Origin: Isoetes taiwanensis
Taxonomy: Eukaryota > Streptophyta > Lycopodiopsida > Isoetales > Isoetaceae
Reading direction: 5' to 3'
Length of the DNA stretch: 64,000 nt
Assembly: GCA_021234155.1 (NCBI GenBank)
Contig: JAJEKV010000665.1
Span: forward strand, 58,158 to 122,157
Below the pieces are notes generated by a model. It did no database searches. It was not told where the DNA came from and was given only the letters and a program-made list of their open reading frames with translations. A program made the position numbers and the translations under genes. Positions 21,311-32,189 of the stretch are shown here, piece by piece (the first letter of the stretch is position 1; each line of letters starts with the position of its first letter).

Positions 21311-23220
21311 TCACTCTCGGGTCACGGAGGCGAGAGAGTCTGGCACCTCTAAATCTGATATAAAAGTTAGCTCCTTCAGTTGCTGAGCAATCTTAGGGGA
21401 AATGGCAGCAATATTAGCATTGTCGAATGATGGTTGTGATAAATCAACAAGGTCCACATGTGACAGAGTAGGATCAGAGACAATCTTAGCAGTTGGTGAT
21501 TTGTGTGTAATGGTATGCATGAAAAGGTTGTTTTGTGAATTTACAGATGTAGTTTTAATGGAATGAGAAGTGGAAGGCTCAATAGAATCAATACATATTA
21601 ATTCTGCATCAAGATCTACACCAGGATCACTACTAATTTGAGCAAGAATAATAAAGGAATTTGAACTTTTAGATTGTAAATCTCTTTTTCACTATCCTCT
21701 GGTTGATTACAGATCTTTATCCTGAAATTCAATATTCTTCGAGAGCTCAACTTCTCTGCTTGGCAGGACATGAGCAGCTGCGATTGAGTTTTGCATGCTT
21801 ATTTTGAGGATATCATTCCCTTTTTCCATAATTAATGGAACTACATTCAAACCTTGTGGCTTAAGTATTGTGGTCAAAGTGATTGAAGTATTCAAGGCAA
21901 CTGAGTCTCTTCTATTTTCAGCTCGTCTACTTGGATTACCTTTTATTGAACACAAAGTTTGTTGACTGATAGATTTCCTAGATTCTTTCAGTATGCCAGA
22001 TAGAGTATTATGTAAATCTATTTTTGAAGACAAAATTGGAAATTTGCCTTTCCCTTTTAACATATTTTTGTTATGATCAATATTCGTCATATTGATTTTT
22101 GAAGCAAATTTTGAAGCAGTTTGAGTAGAACCTGTAATTGCATCTCCAGCAGGATCATTAAGAGAAGTTTGTTTTTCCATGCCAACTGCAGGCATGTTTT
22201 CTTTGACAAAATTTCCCTTATTTAAAATTTTGATTCCCATTTGCTTATCAGATGTAGAAGCTTTGTAAGAGATCTGAGACTTGATAGAAGTTTCTGGATT
22301 ATGCTGCAACTATTTCCTTGCTTCTCTTTGCTTTTGTATTCTCTTGACACTGCCATTGATTCTTTTCCATTCATTTTGTGATCCAGGAAAGTTTTGGTCT
22401 GGTCTATCTTTGGCCAGATCAATATGTTATATGGGGGGCACAATATTTTCATTTTCTCTCACTGAATTTTCCTTTGAGTTTATTTTCGCAATATCCTTTT
22501 ACAAAAAATAGTCACTGCCAATATTATGCCTCGAGTTGCATTTCTGGCAAAAGTTTCGTAAACCAACCCATCTAAGCTGCAAGATAGAGTCCTTTCCAAA
22601 GAAATCAAGAAAGGAAATAGCAGTAGGGATGTCTTTGGTAATATCAATCTGAACAAAGCATTTTGGTGGTTTATAGGGGGAGTATTCAGTGGTCAGATAA
22701 GTGCCAAAGGAGCTGAATAAGCTTGAAAAGCAATCTTCATTCCAATAAATGGGGCTGAGTTCACTCATAGTAACTGAGGCAACATGGAACTTTTTGAAAT
22801 CATTCAAAGGTAGAGTGGCATTCCATTAAATGGAAAGTATCACAGGTGGTCAAGCCAAGTTTAAGAAGAAAATTTGAAGTTCTGGGGCATCCACATTCAA
22901 CAAGAAGTGTAGTTTGGCCAGTAGATTGAGTTGATTACAATGCCTTTATGAAGCCTCAATAGATGATCCCATAGTTTTTCAATTTTGAGACCAATGGAGT
23001 CAATTTTGAGAATTACAGCTAGCTTTGAAAGAGACTCAATTTTAGAAGCAACCATTGGAGTGTTCAAATGAATACCTCCGACCAGTTGAGTGTTTATAGG
23101 GGCTCGGGACTGTTGGAGCTCAAATTCAGAAGCAAATTGCTCATCAGGAATGTATGGATGCCTTGGTCTCGGGAAGAGCGAAATTGGAACTCCATTGGCA
23201 TCCAAAGCTGGCAGAGTTTA
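21311..23220 (-). pseudogene. LINE ORF1 fragment
   Basis: From 23205 the minus strand reads MDANGVPISLFPRPRHPYIP. After a break come FKKFHVASVTMSELSPIYWN, TAISFLDFFGKD and LRNFCQKCNSRHNIGSDYF (22807-22499), a CCHC-like knuckle after an RNA-binding-type segment. The long polar frame 22309-21707 and the 21520-21311 frame follow. This is the ORF1 layout of plant L1 LINEs. No endonuclease or RT follows; the fragment ends at the module at 21201-21320. Related pieces occur at 35590-36165 and 38930-39200. Confidence 0.65.
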
Positions 23221-23321
23221 AGTCCCCCTAGGATCCAATAATAGCATGTCCCAGTTAGAAGCAAAGTGGCTGAAATGATGCATATCTTTTACCAATGGGA
23301 GGGTGTCCCACTAAAGGGTTT

Positions 23322-23517
23322 TGTGAATAATTACCTTGAGTCATTTGAAAAAGTATCAATACATGTAATTCTACAATTTTTTAATATGTTGGTCATATAG
23401 AAATAGGATTTTGGATATTTGTAAATAAGTACCTTGAGTTATTTGAAAAAGTAGCAATACATGTAATAATTCCATAATTTCTTGACATGTTGGTCATATA
23501 GAAATAGGATTTTGGCT
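23322..23517. repeat. tandem duplication of about 97 bp
   Basis: AATTACCTTGAGTCATTTG ... GGTCATATAGAAATAGGATT (23328-23410) recurs at 23427-23511 with few changes. Confidence 0.65.
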
Positions 23518-25080
23518 ACTTGAACAATGATAAGAATTACTTGAACCAAAGTGCGAACAATATCATTGGTCTAGACACATTTATTCGTTTGCACTACGAT
23601 GAAAGGGCCAAAACATAATCATCAATTATGTTTTCCTCCTTTGTGAATGCAATGTAGATGGGGCTTTTCTTTATTGTCACATTGTAAACATGGTATGTAA
23701 GCAAGCAACATGGTATGTGGAGTCTTTGAAGTAACATGGTGTTTGTTGCTTATAGCTCAATAATGCCATGCTTCCTAATGTCATCCTCATCATTTTAGTT
23801 CCGAATACATGAATAATGGCACACCGGATCCCTAATTTCATCATGTTAAATGGCTCATGAATTTACTTTCTATAAATCTAAACATATGAATTGGATAACT
23901 GGAGTTTCCATGAATAAATAATTCTTAGGCTAGAGGGCATTCTCTCGTATGACAAATCCCCTCCCTCAAAACACACACAAACAACCACCAAAGCCTTTGC
24001 AAGGAAAGTGCTAAAACCTTTGTTTCAAGCCTATTTTTTTCAATACAACATTCCTTTGAGCAACACCGAAAGGTTAGCCTATATTTTTTAAATGAACTAT
24101 TATATTTATCCTAAAATAAGCAAGACTCCAATTTTTTCTAACATAAGGAGCATTCCAAGCCCTGGCTTATGTCGAGCAACATCTCAAGGGTTGAACACCC
24201 ATGCAAATAATGCATTTCGTTGATTGAAGATTGCCCATTCAGTTAGAAGCTCTCGTAGATTTTGATTTATAAGCAGCTTAAGATGGTTTGTATAGAGTAG
24301 CAAATCTTTGTATTCCAACATTTCCATCTACTTTCTCATCTTTTACCTATTTTTGCAGTTATAATGAGTCAAATTGATAGAAGAATACAACGAATTGTGA
24401 TGCATATTCCTAGTTCCAAAAAGCACAAGTTCTGTGGAGGCAAGAATGGTATGAATAAGGCCAAATAAAGGAGAAGGCACCTTTAGGACAATTGTGTTTC
24501 CTTTCCAACCTCTTACCTCATGTCTTATTTATGGATCTTTATTTAAATTCTTCATGGATCCTTCCTTATTTCATAGGTGAACCAAAGGAGCCTATGTGCA
24601 GAAGACACTTGTACACAAACCCACGATACTTAGTGTACATATCAACTTAAGGAGCAGATGGTGCATCTTATTAATTGAAAAATGACCCTTTTATTAAAAG
24701 CTCTAAAAGATTGATCGATGGTAGCGTAGACAATTGTATAGAGGCCTTAAATGGAGTACAAACTATTAACACTCATGCTGCAATGGCAGAGCTAATAATA
24801 CAACAAACACATCTGCTGCTGCATATTGAGATGACGATTGTTGACATTCTTATACATCTTAATATTATTTCATCTTCAATATTTCAGTGTTAAATTTCTA
24901 CCATGCAATGCTAAATACAGATCTGAGATTCAAAAATGGGTGAAAGCATGTTGTAGTGGAACACCACAGGTGTGTCCCCTATCCCCTAAAAAAAATGTGG
25001 TGGGAGATATCAAATTTGTGGTGCGATTTTTAAATGTTTGTTTGGCACCTAGTGCATGTATCTTTGCGGATTCAATCATT
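23518..25080. other. AT-rich, no gene seen
   Basis: Only short unsupported frames. No repeat family recognised. Confidence 0.35.
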
Positions 25081-26119
25081 TCTTGAAGCGCAACAACCGA
25101 GCCCCCTCGCCACCCGTCCCATACCAATTTCCTACCATACCCGTCCCATTCCAATCTCCTCCAGAACCGATTTCTAAATCCACGACCCACGGCGCCTTTC
25201 ACGAAGCACCACGGCTATGGCGATTAATCCGTTGTGGATCAATCCGGTTCATACTTTGAATCATTTAATTTGGAAGCAAATGCCTAAAATCTCAAACCGA
25301 GAACTGGGTAAGAGAAGAGAACTCGAGAACAAGAACGGGATCATAAAAAGGCGTAAAAAGGAAAAAAAAAAGGGAAGCTAAAGAAGAATTAGCAAAAATT
25401 GCACGGAGGGGGGAGGATCCACCGAGCGGCCTCTACTAGCGTCCGGATGGCATTAAAATTGCTATCTTCATTTCATAGCACCACTAAAGGCTTGCTTAGG
25501 CGTGTGATAAAAAGAGGTTTTCTGAGATTTTCTAGCGGGGATGACACAATGGGACGTGCTTGGTGAAGAGGCGAAAGATTTGCAAGCCAAGAGCATTTGG
25601 TGGCAACCTCAGGTCTTCCATTCAACTTGTGAAGAAGTCTAAAAGCAATGACGGTTTAAGATACCAAGAGTAGTTGCCTTGCTATGGCCGTAGAGGAAGC
25701 ATTAATACCGAAAAGTGCTAATCACATCGGTCTTTCGGGGGTTTTGGTAGCTGCCGGGTGTTCATCCTAGGAATCTTACCAAAGCAAAATTGAAGAGGGA
25801 AGAGATAGATTGCAAGGGGAAATGGGTTTTGTACAAAAAGAGTTAGAAGAGCGGATGCAATTCCCATTACGTCATAGAACTTATGCGGCAATTTTGGACC
25901 GAAAACAGTAGGGTCTCTCAAATGCAAAGGATGTTAAGTTGAAGATTGGAGCGAAATGTAAGAGAGGATCATGCCACTCACTATCACGGAAGAATCACGA
26001 GGTTATTTTATTTCTTCATCTTCACCACATTTTTTATTGTTAATGTGGTATGTTGTATGTGGTTAGTGATTGCTTGTGATATGTGGTTGGTGTGGTTAGT
26101 GATTGCTTTCTAAGTGGTG
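25081..26119. other. CG-richer patch, unassigned
   Basis: Short frames on both strands (plus 25056-25259, minus 24930-25202 and 25718-25927) without known motifs. The abrupt rise in C and G suggests a former coding or captured segment. Confidence 0.3.
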
Positions 26120-26658
26120 TGTGGTGCCTATTAATCTTTGTGATATATGATATGTCTGCCTAGTGTGGTGAGAGCCGTGGTGTAAAATAAATCTTTGTAA
26201 ATATATGCTTTGTGGTGCCTAGTGTGGTGAATAACATGGTGTAAAATACATCTTTGTAATATATGCTATATGTGGTGCCTAGTGTGGTGAAAAATATGGT
26301 GAAAAATAAATGCTATAAATATCGCTTTGTGGTGCCTAGTGTGGTGAATAACATGGTGTAAAATAAATCTTTGTAATATATGCTATGTGGTGCCTAGTGT
26401 GGTGAATAACATGGTGTAAAATAAATGCTGTAATATATTCTATGTGGTGCCTAGTATGGTGAAAAATATGGTGTAAAATAAATCTTTGTAATATATGCTA
26501 TGTGGTGCCTAGTGTGGTGAAAAAAATATGCGTTTGCAATAAATTATGTATTATATGCTTTGTGGTGCCTAGTGTGGTGAATAACGAGGTGTAAGATGAA
26601 TGTCTGTAATATATGCTATGTGGTGCCTAGTGTGGTGGAAAATGTAGTGTGCAATAAA
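26120..26658 (+). repeat. minisatellite, about nine units of 57-60 bp
   Basis: The unit starts TGTGGTGCCTAGTGTGGTGA, continues with an (A)TGGTGTAAAATAAATCTTTG-like part and ends TAATATATGCTA. Units begin near 26120, 26210, 26270, 26328, 26387, 26444, 26500, 26560 and 26618. The array stops about 30 bases before the 3' splice site at 26689 of the transposon-type gene. Confidence 0.8.
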
Positions 26659-26689
26659 TATGTTGATCATCTTGTTATCTTCCTTGCAG

Positions 26690-28574
26690 TTGCAATTGTT
26701 CAGGAAATTCAAGACGGAACATCCTAGTGTTATGATCAAACAGAGGATGTTTGAAAAGCTGAAACCATGGTTTGTTGTAAAATTAAAGGACTTCAATAGT
26801 TCTTCTTTTGTATATACCATGTTAGAATCTGAGATGCTAATAGATGGCTTCAATAGTATGAGAACTAAGCACCCAAAAGGCTGCGGTACTTGTCGACTTT
26901 CTTGGTCATATATATGGTGAATGTGAGCGTCTGAATACAAAATAAGTAGCACAAGAAGTGCGTGGGTGGGGAATCTTATGTGAGAAAACTAGCTTCCAAC
27001 CTTACCATAAGAGGGAATGCATTTTGGATGAGTGTAAAGAGTGTGGGATTAAGAAGTTCCCTATCCGCCCACATGAACAATCTAGTGATAGTGGCATGGT
27101 GAAGTGGGAATACCTAGACTATAAAAAAGCGTATTCGAGAGATGGCGGTAAGAAGTCTAAGCTCGTTCACCAACACAATGAAAAGCGCAAGTCTTCCTTC
27201 GGTGAACAAAATGTTGAGAAGCTTCCAAAATTTCCCTTTACACAACTTCGTGATATAAGTGGCGAGCGCCGGTACAAAGAACTCCTTGATAACTTGCACG
27301 GAGATGCTTACCTATCCGGTGGTTGACTTCCAGAGAAAATTATACTTTTAAGGAGCGGAATGAAGTTGAGTCCATGTATTTGGTCAACAAACGGATAACT
27401 ATATTTGTTCAAATAACCTATCGGGTTGATCCACGATGCAGAACACCATTGAGAAGGAAACACACTACTATGTGTAGGATGATAGGGAACATGACACACT
27501 TTTTGTTCAACATTGTTTTATGAAATATTTTGAGTACTTAAGCGAGAAAAGGCAATGTCTCCAAACAACACTATGTATTTTCGGATGGTGCCGCATCACA
27601 ATTCAAAGCATCCGGATCATTTTATTTTGTTGGAAGGTACGGTTGTAGATGAGAGGTCAACATGATGTTGAACTTCTTTGGATCAAACCATGGAAAAGGT
27701 GAACATGATGGGAAGGCGGCAGAATTGAAAAGATAGATAACGAGGTCTATAAAACTTAAACATCGACATTAAACTAGATAATGCCCATGATGTGGTAAAA
27801 TTGCAGAGAAACAATTTCAATGTGCTACATCGAAAGTGGGTGAAAATGGAAGAAAAGTTCGAGAGAATATACGGGAAATAAAACACGAGGATATCAACGG
27901 GAAAAAAGGCTTGGGGTGCGAGGACAATTCGAAACCGAAGCAAATTCATTAGGTCCATGGATTCAAGACAGAAATCCAACACAACTACATATCGAAAGCT
28001 ATCATGTTTTTGGCAAAGAATTGTTTGGATGGAAAATGGGACATGTGTGAGAACAAATTGTATGTAGATGAATGGAACCTTGTAGTCGTTGAACCATCCT
28101 CCAATGTTCATGCGGATGTGGAAGAGACCCCCAAGTCTACCGGGCCACTATACTCAACAACAGCAAATGTACTTGCGGAAGCACTTAGAGAAGGAGACTG
28201 GCTTTGCGATTCTTTTGCACCTAAAGGGAATGAGGGAGGATTTCGTATTTTGGATGTTGCTATGCACCAAGCCAAAATTTGAAGTTGAAAATGACTTCAA
28301 GCAGAACGGAAACTTGTTTATGAGAGGTGAAACCGTTGTGGAGGGCATTTACTATAGAAAGCAGCCTCGGTCAAAGGTGATGTATGAGTTGTTGACAAAC
28401 GGGCCAAAGTCACTTGTATTCTCTACTCAAATTTGTGCTATTCGAGTTCCCATGCAGCAGATCAAGAAAGGTGCTCGAACTGTTTACAGGCTAGACCAGG
28501 CAGATGAGGAAAAGATTCTAGAAAACTTGCCCGAGGTTTTATCTGATGAAGATAGCATGTCTGATGAAGAATAG
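26690..28574 (+). pseudogene. large uncharacterised transposon-type protein
   Basis: From an AG acceptor at 26689 the coding trace reads FRKFKTEHPSVMIKQRMFE, IDGFNSMRTKH, a Cys-rich part (CGTC, then ILDECKECGIKKFP near 27030), YTFKERNEVESMY and ITIFVQITYRVDP (27340-27430), MMLNFFGSNHGKGEHDG (27663-27713 in a shifted frame), and a clean 161-codon end, 28089-28574, with ETVVEGIYYRKQPRSKVMYE and an acidic tail. It resembles a family of multi-copy plant proteins of about 600-700 residues with paired cysteines, which I take to be transposon-encoded; a DDE-type nuclease is inference. The middle part has several shifts, while the last 480 bases are intact. Confidence 0.5.
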
Positions 28575-28686
28575 TTGAACACATTCTTACAGGTTAGGAA
28601 ATGATTCAGAAATTTTGAATATATGTTGTTGTGTCTTGCCTTGTTTGGGAATAATATAAGAAACTCAATTCCATGTTCAATTGTAT

Positions 28687-28893
28687 TTTTGGGTTGCCCC
28701 TAAGGGGGCAAGCCCTTGTTGAGGTGGGTTTGTGGCATATGCTAGGTATATGCCAATATATACCCAGAATATGCCAATGACTGCTAAAAACCCATCATAG
28801 GCTGTAAATGTTAGGTTGCCCCTGTTGCTGGAGAGGAACTGTGGAAACCGGGAAACCGGTGCTCGCTCCATTTCGAAGAAGATATCAGCTCCA
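28687..28893 (-). repeat. SINE-like element, copy 3
   Basis: Almost identical to 31976-32170 over 137 bases, and similar from there to AGAAGATATC. On the minus strand it ends with a stem-loop (28691-28715; GGGCTTGCCCC against GGGGCAACCC) and a short A run. No clear box A/B, so it is not plainly tRNA-derived. The shared minus-strand peptide frame (GNLTFTAYDGFLAVIG) is a consequence of DNA identity. Confidence 0.65.
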
Positions 28894-28909
28894 ACCGAGT
28901 AACTGGCAG

Positions 28910-29036
28910 GCTAATTTTTGAAGGGCGAGTTATTGTCAATGGCAAAGTGTACAATCTTCCTTCGGTGAAAGCTTTTCCTTATCACCCAGTTTTCCAGCTT
29001 GTCCCAGTTGTTTATAAGGACTCCATGTCTTTGTGA
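28910..29036 (+). pseudogene. possible S4-domain (pseudouridine synthase-like) fragment
   Basis: After a cag acceptor the frame reads LIFEGRVIVNGKVYNLPSVK and continues to a stop at 29034-29036. The core EGRVxVNGKV resembles the RNA-binding S4 domain at the start of RsuA/RluB-type pseudouridine synthases. Only this segment is visible, with no catalytic domain downstream, and the call rests on about 15 residues. Confidence 0.3.
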
Positions 29037-30870
29037 CAGACTCCAGTTGAATGACGAATCAGGTACGCATATTTTGAACCTGGATTTTGCAGCTCAACCT
29101 ATCTTGGTTGTGCTTGGAGTAATTTGTCGGTTGACCGCTACGCCTTCTGGAACAATGTTTTGTTTAGTATTTAGCTTAGAAATTCTGTGAAACCCTGTAA
29201 ATTATAGTTCTGCTCGGGTGCACCATTGCGAAATTGAAGGGTTGCAATCTGTAGAAGTGGAAGAAATTGTTGAACGTGTATATAAATTGCTTGCGAAAGA
29301 GCTGAACCTAGTTTTCAATTGGGTAAATCGAATCTGGTGAATTGGACTGTCACAGACTGCTTGCAAGGCTATCAACCAATGCATGAAAGAACAGAACTTG
29401 CATGGACATGAAGAATTTTGCATTCAATTAAGTTGCAGAATACTCTATAGTTATTGATGGTAACAGGGCTTTCAGACTTCCAGTTTTTGGGAATGACAGG
29501 AAGTATTGTTATGTTCCTATACCATGCATCAGTATGATATATATTAGCTATTCGATGTGATTGACTAACTTTCTTCTTTATGTTCCAGATTTATAATAGA
29601 TGGAAATCTGAAATGAAAGGTAAGCAGTTGTCTACAACATCCCAAACATGGGGAAGGCATTTATTAGTTGACTTTATGGAACTTTATGACTGATTTCCAA
29701 ACAGTTGAATCTGTTTGTTAGTCCATTTGTTGGACAGAATTTTAAAGGCCATACTCGTGAAATGAACCTAGGAAGGCAATCCTGAACTAGAGTATTGCGT
29801 TTCATAGTGAAACTCTGGAAAGATCAATGGGTTTGGAAAGAACTTAGTTCCTGCTATTGTTACAATTCATTGCATATTTTGAAAATTTGCCATGCATTTT
29901 CATTATTTGTGCCATATGTGCAGTGCTGTTTTCCTTCGCTGCAGATGCTACTCTTCAAAGCATAATCACCTCAGGATAAATGGCAGCAATGCACTCTGCA
30001 ATTTTGCTACAAGGTACATTAACTATTTAGCTGCTCATGGCCATTTTACACAATCATGTTTCTTTTCTTCCTTGCTTCTAGAGGTTGTGCATTGAGATAT
30101 GTTTTAAAACAATCCCATAGTTTTTTCCTCAGCTCTTAAATTGTTCGGTCTGCCTAGTCTGAACAACTGGGCATATCAGATATGAAGAGCATGGCTCCAC
30201 TTATTCATTTTTAGATGTTGTCAGCCATGTGCAATTTATCTACGTGTGTGCATATTTTTTTGTCCCATATTAACATTGATGATGTTATAGTGTATCATCT
30301 CTGATAGCGTCCTTCGCGGATGTATTCTTCATGAATTTGTAGGCTTTTATGGAGACGTGGAAAGTCAATCAATTATGACAAGGTCCTACTCTTTCTCGTG
30401 TTGCAGAAGGGACAAAAAAGGCAATGAAATTTTAGTTTCTCTCCATAAAGATTTGTTCATGAATATCGTTCTTACCCCGTGGCTGCTTTATTGCAACAGG
30501 ATGAATTACTCTTGCAATTTGTGCAAATTTGTAGAAGATACTCCATGGTTGTGCAGGCAGAATTTAGACACAAAGATCTCCAATGTAAATATACAATAAG
30601 GTTTGATTATCGTAGACCTTTGGGGAAATACATTTGCATGTTTACATCCAAATCCAAAACGAACATTTCCTTCTCATCTTGCTTGACGTAGACATGCAAA
30701 AACATTTATATCCACATCAAAGTTACCCATATCTTATTTTGTTAACCAATGAACCATCTGCTACCTTAGCAGTTTAATTACCATTTACCATATGTTTTGG
30801 GAATGCACAGGGAGAATTTGGAACTGATGCTTTGAAGACATTAAAAACATGGGAAAAAAGGTAGATATGT
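29037..30870 (+). other. unassigned small exons on the plus strand
   Basis: Several segments are bounded by AG and GT and are open in one frame: 29204-29325 (VHHCEIEGLQSVEVEEIVER), 29590-29620 (IYNRWKSEMK), 30563-30599 (AEFRHKDLQCKYTIR) and 30802-30851 (GEFGTDALKTLKTWEKR). They could be exons of one gene. I do not recognise the protein and cannot prove the joins. Confidence 0.35.
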
Positions 30871-31970
30871 ATTTATATCTGTGCTTTAACTTAGCAAACC
30901 GGCTTCGTTTAACAGGCAATTAATTGCCTTGGTTTATGGCCAGCTAAGCAAATTATGTTTTATATGCTTCATGTGACCATTCTGAACATTGTACAGTTGT
31001 CTAATGCTTTCTGCAGACAAATTCAAGGGAGACTTCGTATTTTCCATAGCTTGCTGGCCTTGCAAATGGATGCAGAAGGGACTGCATTCATGATGATGTA
31101 CCATTCTAAATCTTGTACATTTGTCTAACACTTTTTGCAGACAAATTTAAGGAGAGGTTCATGGATGTAATACATCTTACATTTTGTATGCAAAAGCAAT
31201 TGTTCCAAGCTAAATGTGAAATGGTAGGAGCATATGGTTCCTAGATGGATCTAAGCAGAGCATTTATGGTTGTTGAGAGGGTTTGGGGATTAACTAGAGA
31301 GGCTAAAACCTAGTTGGCGTTTCTGAAATTTTAGAGAATGAACTTCCAAATATAATAGATATGTCTCAAATAAAGAAAACTAAGGATGCTTCTAGAGATG
31401 GAGTTTGTGATGGTCTTAAAGCACCATCTTAGGGCCCTACTTAGCTAGTAATCAACCAATACTCTATAGGTAGATAATAGATTTAAATTCTCATTGGCAC
31501 TCAAACTGAAGGAAAAGCTGTTATTCTAGATCATTGACCAAAGGGGATGGAGCCCATAATGCCGTATCAAAGCCATATCTTGTAAGACGACTAAAAGTCC
31601 AGTATTAAATCATGTTGTCTAGAAGCTAAAGTATGCTATCCACCATATTGCTGACGCTCACCTTCCCATTCCCTTGAAGATTTGCATCCATTATGCGCAT
31701 TAGAGTGGTTTATAGGTTTGATATATTGGTATACTGTTAAGATTCATACATTGCTCCTAGAATCCACATTTTGTTTATGTATAAAAATACAATAATTATT
31801 GTTATCTTAGAAAATTAATTCCTAACAAAATTCTACTACACACTCAACAACTTATAACATTTCATCACTTTTGACTCCCCTTGATATTTAGACTCTACAA
31901 CAATGGACTATCACCCAAAAACACAACCACCAACCCCATTTAAAATATCTAACACACTCGTCAACACATA
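30871..31970. other. AT-rich, no gene seen
   Basis: Contains a short direct repeat (ATTCT-AA-TTGTACA followed by TGTCTAA and GCAGACAAATT) near 30980-31025 and 31105-31147. Otherwise unassigned. Confidence 0.35.
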
Positions 31971-31975
31971 TGCTT

Positions 31976-32170
31976 TTTGGGTTGCCCCTAAGGGGGCAAG
32001 CCCTTGTTGAGGTGGGTTTGTGGCATATGCTAGGTATATGCCAATATATACCCAGAATATGCCAATGACTGCTAAAAACCCATCATAGGCTGTAAATGTT
32101 AGGTTGCCCCATTCTTTGGAGAGAGAACCGTGGAAACCGGAAACCGTGGTTTCGCTCCATTTCAAGAAGA
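31976..32170 (-). repeat. SINE-like element, copy 4
   Basis: Near-identical to 28687-28893, ending in the same stem-loop (31979-32003) and T run on the plus strand. It sits directly upstream of the STN7-like start codon at 32190 and so would form its 5' flank or leader. Confidence 0.65.
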
Positions 32171-32189
32171 AGATATCGGTAGCACAGAT

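Noticed and set aside
28677-32165. Two minus-strand frames sharing a 40-residue peptide (28677-28871 and 31911-32165)
   Set aside because: The shared peptide comes from a near-identical non-coding SINE-like repeat; no homologous protein is evident and the flanking residues differ completely.
28687-32170. LTR pair of a retrotransposon
   Set aside because: No TG...CA ends, primer-binding site or polypurine tract seen, and no gag or pol in between; kept only as an alternative for the twin elements.
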